A DNA stretch of 64,000 nt from Flavobacterium hydrocarbonoxydans (GTDB taxonomy: Bacteria; Bacteroidota; Bacteroidia; Flavobacteriales; Flavobacteriaceae), in contig NZ_WSTB01000004.1 of the NCBI RefSeq assembly GCF_009789235.1, positions 372,001 through 436,000 of the forward strand. Reading direction: 5' to 3'. Positions 1 through 8,178 of the stretch are shown here, piece by piece. The notes below the pieces were generated by a model that saw only the letters and a program-made list of their open reading frames with translations, was not told the DNA's origin and ran no database searches. Position 1 is the first letter of the stretch; the number at the start of each line of letters is the position of its first letter. Made by a program: the position numbers and the translations under genes.

Positions 1-17
1 ATTTCTATAAAAGCATA

Positions 18-45
18 AAAAAAGACCTCAATCGAGGTCTTTTTT
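18..45. terminator. Bidirectional rho-independent terminator
   Basis: A perfect 6-bp stem (GACCTC/GAGGTC) with an AATC loop is flanked by A-run and T-run tails on both sides. It lies just past the stop of the minus-strand gene at 73-807, so it can end that transcript and also one entering from the left edge. Confidence 0.85.
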
Positions 46-72
46 GTTACGTTATACTTCTGATTTTACCTG

Positions 73-807
73 TTACAGCATAATAAATAGCATAATAAGA
101 CTCATCAAAATCATCAAACCATCTTCTATAATGGTTACGGTACTCATGGGTAAATTAAAAACGGCTCCCAAACAAGCACACTGAATTTTCTTCTTATTCA
201 AAACCGATTGTAAAACCCCTACGATACTTATACTCATTACCAGAAACGTTATGATGTTGGTAACTAGTGGTTGGTAATTCATTAAAAAGGCAATTCCCAA
301 ACCGAGTTCGATAAATGCATAAACATAACCCCAAACCGGAATTTTCTTTGCCAGAACATCATACATCGCATAGCTTTCTGCAAATCCTTTTAGGTTTAGT
401 AATTTAAAAAAAGAAAAAACCAGAAAGAATCCCGCCATAAAATGCCGCATTGCCTGCATATAATCAAAATGATGATTCGTAAGCTGAATCACTATTGTGA
501 CCAGACTGATGTAAAAGAAAATGAGTAGAATAGGTTTGTAAGTTGCCAGCCAGGATCTTGCTTCTTCCGTCATTTCATTATGATGAAGAGCCGAAATCTG
601 ATATTTCTTGTCTAAAACATTTTGCAAATCTGCGAGCGCAACATGTTTGCTCATCGTTATGGTTGCCGTATTTTCTAATTTTGATACTTCGACATCTGAT
701 ATATTTTCGACCAATAAAAGTGCTTTTTTTACTTTGTCCTCACAACTGGAACAAGTCATTCCGGTGAGCTGATAGGTATGTGTCATGGTAGTAGTATTTA
801 ATTCCAT
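73..807 (-). CDS. HMA-domain / MauE (DoxX)-like membrane protein
   Basis: The first ~70 residues form a heavy-metal-associated domain with the motif GMTCSSC, the CxxC that binds soft metal ions in copper and mercury chaperones. The rest has about four hydrophobic segments and resembles MauE/DoxX-like membrane proteins. A second cysteine pair (CACLG) lies near the C-terminus. MauE-like proteins are linked to thiol redox and disulfide maturation, so a metal- or thiol-handling inner-membrane role is inferred. A start at the second Met (MTHTYQLTG, residue 8) is equally possible. The gene stands alone, with a terminator directly after the stop. The nearby AraC gene at 1352-1912 also has an N-terminal CxxC, which suggests a shared metal-response theme. 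The substrate is unknown. Confidence 0.8.
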   Translation of the reverse strand: MELNTTTMTHTYQLTGMTCSSCEDKVKKALLLVENISDVEVSKLENTATITMSKHVALADLQNVLDKKYQISALHHNEMTEEARSWLATYKPILLIFFYISLVTIVIQLTNHHFDYMQAMRHFMAGFFLVFSFFKLLNLKGFAESYAMYDVLAKKIPVWGYVYAFIELGLGIAFLMNYQPLVTNIITFLVMSISIVGVLQSVLNKKKIQCACLGAVFNLPMSTVTIIEDGLMILMSLIMLFIML

Positions 808-882
808 ACAAATTTCCGAACTATACTTTACTCACTGTTGCAAAATTATGGGTATGATTTGCAAGATTTACTAAATTGATAT

Positions 883-1345
883 AACCGCAAAGATTTGCCA
901 CGAAGCCGCAAAGACACTAAGTTTTATAATTTAATTTCTTTGCGCCTTAGTGCCTTTGCGGCAAAAGACAAGCCAACCACAAAGATTTGCCACTAAGCCG
1001 CAAAGACACCAAGTTTTACAATCTAATTTAATTTCTTTGAGTCTTAGTGTTTTTGTGGCAAAAGACAATCCAACCGCAAAGATTTGCCACGAAGCCGCAA
1101 AGACACCAAGTTTTATAATTTAATTTCTTTGCGCCTTAGTGCCTTTGCTGCAAAAGACAAGCCAACCGCAAAGATTTGCCACGAAGCCGCAAAGACACCA
1201 AGTTTTATAATTTAATTTAATTTCTTTGAGTCTTAGTGCCTTTGCGGCAAAAGACAATCCAACCGCAAAGATTTGCCACGAATCCACAAAGACACCAAGT
1301 TTTATAATTTAATTTCTTTGAGCCTTAGTGCCTTTGCGGCAAAAA
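883..1345. repeat. Five tandem ~91-98-bp imperfect palindromic repeats
   Basis: Copies begin at about 883, 975, 1073, 1164 and 1261. Each has a left arm (GATTTGCCACGAAGCCGCAA followed by AGACAC), an AT-rich centre (AGTTTTATAATTTAATTT, with or without an extra AATTT) and a right arm (CTTAGTGCCTTTGCGGCAAA) roughly complementary to the left arm, so each unit can fold into a hairpin. The array fills the gap between two genes that both read leftwards. No coding potential is seen. Similar TTAG/GCAAAG-type palindromes occur elsewhere in the window (47.7 kb, 50.1 kb), so this looks like an amplified intergenic repeat family. Confidence 0.9.
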
Positions 1346-1351
1346 AAACAC

Positions 1352-1912
1352 CTACAAATTCTCAATCTGTATCCTTTTCTTATCCTTTAGATTTTTAAAA
1401 TAAGTAGGAGTAAAACCCGTCACTTTCTTGAACTGATTGCTCAGATGTGCCACATTACTATAATTGAGCATATCCGCAATTTCGCTTAGCGAAAGTTCAT
1501 TATAAATAATCAGCTCTTTTACTTTTTCGATTTTCTGATTAATAAAATATTTCTCAATCGTATTGTTTTCTACCTCTGAGAAAAGATTGCTTAGCGAATT
1601 ATAATCCTGATGGAGCTCCTGCGCCAGATAATCAGATAAATTAGTCTTTAATTCATTGTTCTGATGATGTACCAGCTCGATAATAAGTGTTTTAATCTTA
1701 TCGATCGTTTTACTTTTTTTATCATCAATCAAATCAAAACCCAAAGCCTGAAGGTTTTGTAGCAACGTTGCTTTCTCGGTTTCAGTAATTGGTTTTGTAA
1801 GTTCCACTTCACCTAATTCTACCGAAATGGGTTCAATCTCCAGCTTTTCGAATTCAGCTTTAACCACCATTTTGCAACGGCTGCACACCATATTTTTGAT
1901 ATATAATTTCAT
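1352..1912 (-). CDS. AraC-family regulator with N-terminal metal-binding-like domain
   Basis: 186 aa. Residues 1-65 look like a small HMA-type ferredoxin fold with MVCSRC (CxxC) near residue 9. Residues ~105-180 are an AraC/XylS DNA-binding domain, with two helix-turn-helix regions including LSLSEIADMLNYSNVAHLSNQFKKVTG split across the second HTH. No cupin sensing domain is present, so the CxxC domain is the likely sensor, perhaps for copper or another soft metal. The gene lies 21 bp downstream of a second AraC gene on the same strand and is probably cotranscribed with it. It may control the HMA/MauE gene at 73-807. The metal specificity and target are inferences. Confidence 0.82.
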   Translation of the reverse strand: MKLYIKNMVCSRCKMVVKAEFEKLEIEPISVELGEVELTKPITETEKATLLQNLQALGFDLIDDKKSKTIDKIKTLIIELVHHQNNELKTNLSDYLAQELHQDYNSLSNLFSEVENNTIEKYFINQKIEKVKELIIYNELSLSEIADMLNYSNVAHLSNQFKKVTGFTPTYFKNLKDKKRIQIENL

Positions 1913-1933
1913 ATTTTTTGTTTTAACAGAAAA

Positions 1934-2767
1934 CTAAAGCCTTTTAAAATCGGTTGGGTTCATGTTTTTTCGCTTCTTGAAATAATTCGATAAATGACTT
2001 TCATCGGTAAAACCAAATTCGTGTGCAATTTGCTTAATGGGCAATTGGTTGTTATGAAATCGTTTTTCAATGAGCGTCGTTCTTAGATTATGAATATAAT
2101 CACGATAACTAATATTAAAAGTCCTTTTGAAATAAGCACTGAAATACGTTTGCGCAATATTAAAATGATCTGCAATGGCTTTTATCTGAACGAGTTTTGG
2201 CTGATAAATATGCTGATGGATATACGAAGTTATTTGCTCGTTATCAATAGAATTGCCTTTGACCACAAGGTTCAGACCCCGTAAAGTTTCTTTGATTAAT
2301 CCAAAGATCGAAAGAATCTGATAAAACACTATGGGCGAAGTCGAAACATCCGTTTTACAATTGTAGGCAGCGATGTTATCTATTGTATTCTTTAGAATCG
2401 TTTTGCACGGATCATCCAGCTTTAGTACGGTTTCTTTTAATGTTTTGTCGCGCATGAAACTTTCGGGTGTATGAACCAGAAATTCATCGCAGGTTAGGTT
2501 TTGTTTCGAATTAAAATAACTGTCTGTGAATTTAATATAGAAGAACCGGGTCGTTTTCCGGATATCAAAATAATGTTCATCTTCCGGCGAAATCACAAAC
2601 AGGTCACCTGACTTATAAGGCAATAAGTTATGGTTTAAATGATGAATGCCACTACCTTTTTTGATGTAAATGATTTCATAATAGGTATGAGAATGCAGCG
2701 GAAGATGAAATTTATCTTCCTCAAATTCATCAATCAAAAGGGTTTGAAACTGATTTAGCTTTGTCAT
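1934..2767 (-). CDS. AraC-family transcriptional regulator, cupin type
   Basis: 277 aa. The N-terminal ~100 residues form a cupin-like AraC ligand-binding domain (HSHTYYEIIYIKKGSG). The C-terminal ~100 residues carry two HTH motifs ending in the usual FGFTDESHLSNYFKKRKNMNPTDFK-type signature. It is divergent from the MFS transporter at 2870, with about 100 bp between starts, a layout typical of a regulator controlling the neighbouring exporter. A -7-like box reading TACTTTTG on the minus strand sits at 2793-2800, upstream of this start. The inducer is unknown. Confidence 0.88.
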   Translation of the reverse strand: MTKLNQFQTLLIDEFEEDKFHLPLHSHTYYEIIYIKKGSGIHHLNHNLLPYKSGDLFVISPEDEHYFDIRKTTRFFYIKFTDSYFNSKQNLTCDEFLVHTPESFMRDKTLKETVLKLDDPCKTILKNTIDNIAAYNCKTDVSTSPIVFYQILSIFGLIKETLRGLNLVVKGNSIDNEQITSYIHQHIYQPKLVQIKAIADHFNIAQTYFSAYFKRTFNISYRDYIHNLRTTLIEKRFHNNQLPIKQIAHEFGFTDESHLSNYFKKRKNMNPTDFKRL

Positions 2768-2869
2768 AACTTAATTTTACAAGTTTATATCGCAAAAGTA
2801 CAATTTATTTCTGATGCTGTGGATGTAAATTTGCAGCATAGAAAGTCTAATACTTTCTTATCCAATCTT

Positions 2870-4036
2870 ATGAAAAAAAGTCTTATAGCGCTATCATTAG
2901 GAGGTTTAACTATTGGTATAACCGAATTTGTTATGATGGGTTTGTTGCCTGATATTGCCTCAGATATGAAAGTTTCGATTCCGGTGGCCGGATATTTAAT
3001 ATCGTCTTACGCATTGGGAGTTGTCATCGGTGCTCCTTTATTAGTTATTATCGGAAGAAATTTCCCGCCCAAGAAAATGCTTTTAATATTAGCCATGATG
3101 CTTACTGTTTTCAACGCACTTTCTATTATTGCACCCAATTACGAAATCTTATTCGCCTCCAGATTTCTTTCGGGCTTGCCGCACGGAGCCTTTTTTGGGG
3201 TAGGAGCAGTAGTAGCAAGCCGATTGGCAGACAAAGGCAAAGAGGCCCAGGCTATTGCTATTATGTTTTCTGGACTAACATTGGCCAATCTTATAGGAGT
3301 ACCTATTGGTACGTACATAGGGCACCATTTTATCTGGCGATATACTTTTGTATTAATCGGAATTGTTGGGTTACTGACTTTCCTTTTTATTTATTTATGG
3401 ATGCCCAATCTGGATAAAGGCGAAACTGTTAATATGAAAACACAACTGCAATTCTTCAGAAAAACCGAAGCCTGGTTAATTATAGGAATCACAGCTATCG
3501 GGTTCGGCGGCTTGTTTGCCTGGATTAGTTACATCGCACCTTTGCTAATTAATGTTTCTCATTTTTCTCCCGAAGATGTTTCTTATATTCTAATCCTCGC
3601 AGGTTTCGGAATGGTAGTGGGTAATTTTCTAGGCGGTAAACTGGCTGATAAATTTTCGCCCGCACCTACCACATTAGCCTTATTGTTTGTAATGGCTGTC
3701 GATTTAGTTTTGGTTTACTTTTTCTCATCAAATCAATATGCTTCTTTGTTTTTAACTTTCTTAACAGGCTGTATTTCTTTCGCAGTTATAGCCCCCATCC
3801 AGATGCTGATGATTCGCACGGCTAAAGGAGCCGAGATGATTGCCTCTGCTTCTTTGCAGGGAAGTTTTAATATAGGGAATGCTCTGGGAGCTTTTCTTGG
3901 CGGATTGCCTTTGGCGGCTGGTTACAGCTATGCTTCTCCTAATCTTATTGGGGTAGGAATGTCTGTAATCGGAATGATTATCACGATTAGCTTGATTCAA
4001 TTACGAAAAAACGATTTGCAATTGCAGCGTATCTAA
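2870..4036 (+). CDS. MFS transporter, DHA1/AraJ-like efflux permease
   Basis: A 388-aa major-facilitator protein with about 12 hydrophobic segments. The N-terminus (GGLTIGITEFVMMGLLPDIA) is typical of the AraJ/YdhP/PbuE-like DHA1 proton antiporters that export sugars, drugs or nucleosides. I chose the ATG at 2870, which gives the canonical N-terminus. An in-frame GTG at 2819 would add 17 residues of unlikely sequence. It is transcribed divergently from the AraC regulator at 1934-2767, which probably controls it. A strong terminator follows. The substrate cannot be read from the sequence. Confidence 0.88.
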   Translation: MKKSLIALSLGGLTIGITEFVMMGLLPDIASDMKVSIPVAGYLISSYALGVVIGAPLLVIIGRNFPPKKMLLILAMMLTVFNALSIIAPNYEILFASRFLSGLPHGAFFGVGAVVASRLADKGKEAQAIAIMFSGLTLANLIGVPIGTYIGHHFIWRYTFVLIGIVGLLTFLFIYLWMPNLDKGETVNMKTQLQFFRKTEAWLIIGITAIGFGGLFAWISYIAPLLINVSHFSPEDVSYILILAGFGMVVGNFLGGKLADKFSPAPTTLALLFVMAVDLVLVYFFSSNQYASLFLTFLTGCISFAVIAPIQMLMIRTAKGAEMIASASLQGSFNIGNALGAFLGGLPLAAGYSYASPNLIGVGMSVIGMIITISLIQLRKNDLQLQRI

Positions 4037-4104
4037 ATCTCAATTGTCAAACTTTCAGCTTCTATATTTTAGGCGAATAACACTACTGTTACTATTAAAA
4101 TTCA

Positions 4105-4138
4105 AAACCCCTTCATCAATTACTGTTGAAGGGGTTTT
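4105..4138. terminator. Rho-independent terminator after the MFS gene
   Basis: Arms AACCCCTTCA and TGAAGGGGTT flank a short loop, with A and T tails on either side. The hairpin sits between two convergent genes (2870-4036 plus, 4156-4704 minus), so it probably works both ways. Confidence 0.88.
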
Positions 4139-4155
4139 ACTATATATAGAACAGA

Positions 4156-4704
4156 CTATTTCTTATCTTGTAATGTAAGCTGACGTTTAGGGGTTTCAAA
4201 CACCAATTCATACATATTAGGGTTTTCGATATTATAAACCAGCTTTATCGAATCGCCAAGATGGTAACTGTTTTTGGTATCTGTATGATGAAAAGTAATA
4301 TATTCAGTATTATCAACCACATAGCTGCACTTGACATAATAATGCTTTCCCGATTCTTTCTTATCAATTACACAGGAGTTTATGGTTCTCCCTTTTTCTT
4401 TTAAATCCTTTTCCTTTCGGACTTTCTGAAACAAACCAAACGATGGTATAACGATGATGATAGACAGAACGCAAATGCTAAACGTTTTCATGGTCTTTAT
4501 CTTGTACTTTAAAGACTTCAAAGTTTTAAAAACCAAAAAAGGAAGAAGTATAATAATGGTTGTAAAGAGTATCCAGATACAAATTTTATATTTAGGATAT
4601 AATATATCCTGAGGAATAAAATAAATAAAGAATAAAAAGAATAGTAATGAAGGAAGCCAAAGTTTGTTTAATATTGGATTTTTCTTTTTACGTCTATAAA
4701 TCAT
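4156..4704 (-). CDS. Membrane protein of unknown function
   Basis: 182 aa from the ATG at 4704 (MIYRRKKKNP); an upstream in-frame ATG at 4788 would add 28 residues. Three hydrophobic segments lie at roughly residues 15-35, 45-65 and 75-95, followed by a ~75-residue soluble tail rich in beta-strand-like sequence (YYVKCSYVVDNTEYITFHH). The tail resembles small domains of other uncharacterised Bacteroidota membrane proteins, but I do not recognise a named family. The very positive N-terminus suggests a cytoplasmic start. Confidence 0.65.
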   Translation of the reverse strand: MIYRRKKKNPILNKLWLPSLLFFLFFIYFIPQDILYPKYKICIWILFTTIIILLPFLVFKTLKSLKYKIKTMKTFSICVLSIIIVIPSFGLFQKVRKEKDLKEKGRTINSCVIDKKESGKHYYVKCSYVVDNTEYITFHHTDTKNSYHLGDSIKLVYNIENPNMYELVFETPKRQLTLQDKK

Positions 4705-4895
4705 TTGTGTCCTGAAGTTTTTAAATTTTAAAAATATAGTGTAGTATATTTTTGCCAAAAATAAACAAATTGCAGCAAAAATTATCAATTGTTTTATTCG
4801 TTATCAAAATATTTATTCGGGAGAAATTACAGGACAATTCATATTAGCCTTTTATTGTTTCAAAAAGACAATACAATTACTTGGTTTTTAAGTAT

Positions 4896-5459
4896 TTAAT
4901 AGTATAATCTAAAATCGAGCAGTTTGCACAAAGCATAATGTTTTTCGTGTAATGCTTCTACAATATCGACTACGTCATCATGTTCCTGACATAAACTGAA
5001 AAATGTTTTGTCAAGTGTGCTGCTGCTTGCTATTTTGTTATAGCCTGAACCATATCCGGAAATGGCATACGCTCCTGTTATATCAAGGAAATATTGAGAT
5101 TCTTCGGGATTCAGATCCAGAATTTTGGTGTTTGCAAAATGAATAATCTTGCCTTTCATTTTACCTTCAAACAGTTCGGCTATTTCTTCCAGACTATAAT
5201 AATAATCGTGAAGACAGATGTTGTTTTCCTGTCCTTTCATTACCAGATAAATGATTTCATAATCTTCAAAATGATGATCCCGGTACAGCAATGCCTGCAG
5301 ACTTTCTTCAAGACCCTCAATCGTATCACAGGTTTTGTAGATGCTGTTAATACCTTGGTTCAAAGCAATTTCTTCGAGGATTTTAACGACCATTGTAGTC
5401 TGGTTTGCCTCTACATCAGGAACACCTTCAAGACAAAAAATAAATTTATCATTATCCAT
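4896..5459 (-). CDS. Conserved hypothetical protein (DUF6642-like)
   Basis: 187 aa from the ATG at 5459 (MDNDKFIFCLEGVPD). An upstream ATG at 5507 is in frame but adds an unconvincing N-terminus. It is a soluble alpha/beta protein with no signal peptide. The opening strand, the central YEIIYLVMKG and the conserved HFANTKILDL and YAISGYGSG segments recall small Bacteroidota proteins labelled DUF6642; this assignment is from memory and only moderately certain. Function is unknown. It stands alone on the minus strand. Confidence 0.65.
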   Translation of the reverse strand: MDNDKFIFCLEGVPDVEANQTTMVVKILEEIALNQGINSIYKTCDTIEGLEESLQALLYRDHHFEDYEIIYLVMKGQENNICLHDYYYSLEEIAELFEGKMKGKIIHFANTKILDLNPEESQYFLDITGAYAISGYGSGYNKIASSSTLDKTFFSLCQEHDDVVDIVEALHEKHYALCKLLDFRLYY

Positions 5460-5771
5460 ACCATTCTGTTTGGGCAGCGTTGTACTATTTCGTATAAAAG
5501 AGAGCACTCTTTTCGTTTAAACAAATATATTTTTTTTGAGGGAAATAGGAACTTGTAGTGCAACATTTAACGCTTTTTTCTGAATTATTATTTTAGGACC
5601 TCCGGTTTATAAGGGTTGGGATTAGCCTATTAATCTATGACGAAAAAGCTTTAGCCATTAGCGTTTTGAAGCTACCCTTATAGGTTTTTTTTGAATGAAT
5701 GTGTTGGAGTCTTTATAGGGTTAATTGAATAACACCAACGTTTTAGGGAAAAGATTTTCATTCTCAGTAAA

Positions 5772-6339
5772 AACATTCAAAGATGAGGTCCGGAACGTCA
5801 AAGTTGAGGTTCGGAACGTCAAAAACGACGTTCCAGACGTCAAAGTTGAGGTTCCAGACGTCAAAAACGACGTTAGGAACGTCAAAGTTGAGGTTCCAGA
5901 CGTCAAAAATGAGGTTCCAGACGTCAAAAACGACGTTCGGAACGTCAAAATTGAGGTTCCAGACGTCAAAAACGAGGTTCGAGACGTCATTTTTGACGTT
6001 CCGAACCCCATTGGATAGGTTCCGAACCCCACTGATGACGTTCCGAACCCCATTGATGACGTTCCAAACCCCACTGATGACGTTCCAGACCCCGTCGTTG
6101 ACGTTCCGAACCCCGCTGACGACGTTCCAGACGTCAAAACTGACGTTCTGAACCCCACTGGTGACGTTCCGAACCTCAACGACGGGGTTCCAGACGTCAC
6201 CGACGGGGTTCCAGACGTCACCGACGGAGTTTCAGACGTCACCGATGGGGTTTAGAACCTCACTGACGGAGTTCCAGACGTCACCGACGGGGTTCGAGAC
6301 GTCACCGACGGGGTTCGGAACCTCAACAACGGGGTTTAA
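5772..6339. repeat. 27-unit, 21-bp tandem repeat array
   Basis: The units are 21 bp, except that the first, degenerate one is 22 bp. Typical units are GACGTCAAAGTTGAGGTTCC(A), AACCCCACTGATGACGTTCC(G) and GACGTCACCGACGGGGTTCC(A). Many start with the palindrome GACGTC or with AACGTC. Units between about 6000 and 6180 read better as the reverse complement of those on either side, but the units are near-palindromic, so this is tentative. 21 bp equals two turns of B-DNA and is a multiple of three, so long stop-free frames open on both strands by composition alone. No ribosome-binding site or conserved start supports a protein. It lies in a ~1.3-kb gap between an unknown gene and xylose isomerase. 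Confidence 0.95.
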
Positions 6340-6351
6340 GACCGGGAATAA

Positions 6352-6492
6352 GCATTATATGGTGTAAACACCTTTATTCCCAATCTTAAAAAGACTGTTT
6401 ATAAGCTGAAAAGAGAAGTTTTTATAATTCCGAATGAAATGTATGACTTAGAATACGCTACAGATGATTTAGGAAAAGCAGAATTTATATAG
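6352..6492 (+). pseudogene. Possible gene remnant after the 21-bp array
   Basis: An open frame directly after the array reads KLKREVFIIPNEMYDLEYAT and then DDLGKAEFI before a TAG at 6490. The codon use looks protein-like, but there is no credible start codon and the frame opens with a stop at 6349-6351. It may be the end of a gene cut by the array, or a chance frame. I do not recognise the family. From 6493 to 6790 I see only AT-rich sequence with no clear gene. Confidence 0.25.
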
Positions 6493-6793
6493 GATATTTT
6501 ATGCTGGCTTTCCATCAGTAAGTATAGGCAATGATTTAAATAATAACAATATGCCATTGATTTATTATAATTATTAATACCTAATAAAAATAACCAATTC
6601 GATTAGGTTTAGATTGCTTTCATTCTTTTGGGAATGAGTTGTTTATGGAGTCCCTTTTGATGCGCTCATAATCGCTCACGATGGTAGGATTAAGAAGTGT
6701 TTTTATTACATAAATAGAGATTAAAATTATATCTTTATTCTCTAATTTTAAGTAGTAAAAAAGGAGGCAATAGTAATACTAAAATAGATAGTG

Positions 6794-8119
6794 ATGGGGG
6801 TTTCGGGAGCTAAAGAATTTTATAAAGGAATTGGTCAAATTAATTTTGAAGGAAAGGAATCAGATAATCCTTTGGCGTTCAGATATTATAATCCAGACCA
6901 GATAGTTGCAGGAAAAACGATGCGTGAGCATTTTAAATTTGCCATTTCGTATTGGCATAGCTTTGGTGGTCATGGTTCTGATTTGTTTGGAGGTGGAACG
7001 CGGAGTTTTGTTTGGGATGAATATAAGGAACCTATCCGGGCAGCCAAAAACCGGGCAGATGCGGCATTTGAATTTATAAGCAAAATGGGTTTCGACTACT
7101 TTTGTTTTCATGATTTTGATTTGGTACAGGAAGGAGAGACTTTTGCTCAGTCTGAATTACGTCTGGCCACTATGACGGACTATCTGAAAGAGAAAAAAAA
7201 TGCTACAGGAATTAAAGCACTATGGGGTACAGCCAATTGTTTTTCGCACCCAAGGTATATGAATGGCGCAGCTACCAACCCTGACTTTAATATAGTGGCG
7301 AGAGCAGGGGCACAGGTAAAGTTAGCCTTAGATGCCACCATTGCTTTAGATGGGGAGAATTTTGTGATCTGGGGTGGCCGCGAAGGTTATTTGTCGTTGC
7401 TGAATACGGATATGGCTAGGGAATTAGACCACATGGCACAGTTTTTAACCCAGGTAAGAGATTATGGACGACAACAAGGTTTTAAAGGTGGTTTCTTATT
7501 AGAACCCAAGCCTATGGAACCGTCTAAGCATCAGTATGATTTTGATTGTGCTACTACAATAGGTTTTCTGCGTGAATATGGCTTAGAGAAAGATTTTAAA
7601 CTAAATATCGAGGTCAATCATGCTACATTGGCCCAGCACACTTTTCAGCATGAGCTCGAAGTGGCTGCAAAAGCCGGGATGTTGGGTAGTATAGATGCTA
7701 ATAGGGGTGATTATCATAATGGCTGGGATACGGCTCAGTTTCCTAATAACATTCAGGAGGTTACAGAGGCTATGCTGGTTTTCCTTAAAGCAGGTGGTGT
7801 TCAGGGTGGCGGAGTAAATTTTGATGCCAAAATAAGAAGAAACTCTACCGATATCGAAGATATTTTCCTGGCACATATAGGCGGGGCCGATATTTTTGCG
7901 AGAGCCTTATTAACAGCTGATAAAATTATTACCTCATCGCCTTACGAAAGTCTTAGGGCACAACGCTATAGTTCTTTTGATACCGGAAAAGGTAAAGAAT
8001 TCGAAGATGGCAAGCTGAATCTTACCGATTTATATACCATTGCTAAAGAAAATGGGGAAATACAATTGCAAAGCGGAAAACAGGAGCTCTTCGAGAATAT
8101 AATTAATAGGTATATATAA
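6794..8119 (+). CDS. xylA: Xylose isomerase
   Basis: 441 aa, the full length of class II xylose isomerases, which convert D-xylose to D-xylulose in the cytoplasm using two divalent metals. Visible signatures include the catalytic His in FCFHDFDL, WGGREGY, the metal-ligand region LEPKPMEPSKHQYD, EVNHATLAQHTFQHEL and the SIDANRGDYHNGWDT metal site. A GTG at 6791 precedes the ATG at 6794 and could also start the protein; an in-frame TAG at 6785 prevents any longer form. A good AAGGAGG lies at 6761-6767, about 26 bp upstream, too far to serve this start, so the 5' end looks rearranged. No xylulokinase, xylose transporter or regulator is nearby, so this is an orphan copy. Confidence 0.95.
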   Translation: MGVSGAKEFYKGIGQINFEGKESDNPLAFRYYNPDQIVAGKTMREHFKFAISYWHSFGGHGSDLFGGGTRSFVWDEYKEPIRAAKNRADAAFEFISKMGFDYFCFHDFDLVQEGETFAQSELRLATMTDYLKEKKNATGIKALWGTANCFSHPRYMNGAATNPDFNIVARAGAQVKLALDATIALDGENFVIWGGREGYLSLLNTDMARELDHMAQFLTQVRDYGRQQGFKGGFLLEPKPMEPSKHQYDFDCATTIGFLREYGLEKDFKLNIEVNHATLAQHTFQHELEVAAKAGMLGSIDANRGDYHNGWDTAQFPNNIQEVTEAMLVFLKAGGVQGGGVNFDAKIRRNSTDIEDIFLAHIGGADIFARALLTADKIITSSPYESLRAQRYSSFDTGKGKEFEDGKLNLTDLYTIAKENGEIQLQSGKQELFENIINRYI

Positions 8120-8137
8120 GTAAGACTGAAATTTGAT

Positions 8138-8178
8138 GCCCCCTATTAGTGCTTAATTGAATGAGCAGGGGGCGTTTT
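8138..8178. terminator. Terminator between convergent xylA and eCIS
   Basis: Seven-bp arms GCCCCCT/AGGGGGC around a 22-nt loop are followed by GTTTTT. It lies between the ends of xylA (plus) and the last eCIS gene (minus), and fits best as the xylA terminator. Confidence 0.7.

Noticed and set aside
2819..2869. Longer MFS protein starting at the GTG at 2819
   Set aside because: It adds 17 polar residues before the standard DHA1 N-terminus, and no ribosome-binding site supports it.
5772..6339. CRISPR array
   Set aside because: The units are contiguous with no unique spacers, and no cas genes are in the window.
5721..6367. Long overlapping open frames on both strands across the 21-bp array
   Set aside because: The repeat period is a multiple of three, so frames stay open by composition. 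There are no ribosome-binding sites, and several frames are equally open, so none is supported as a protein.
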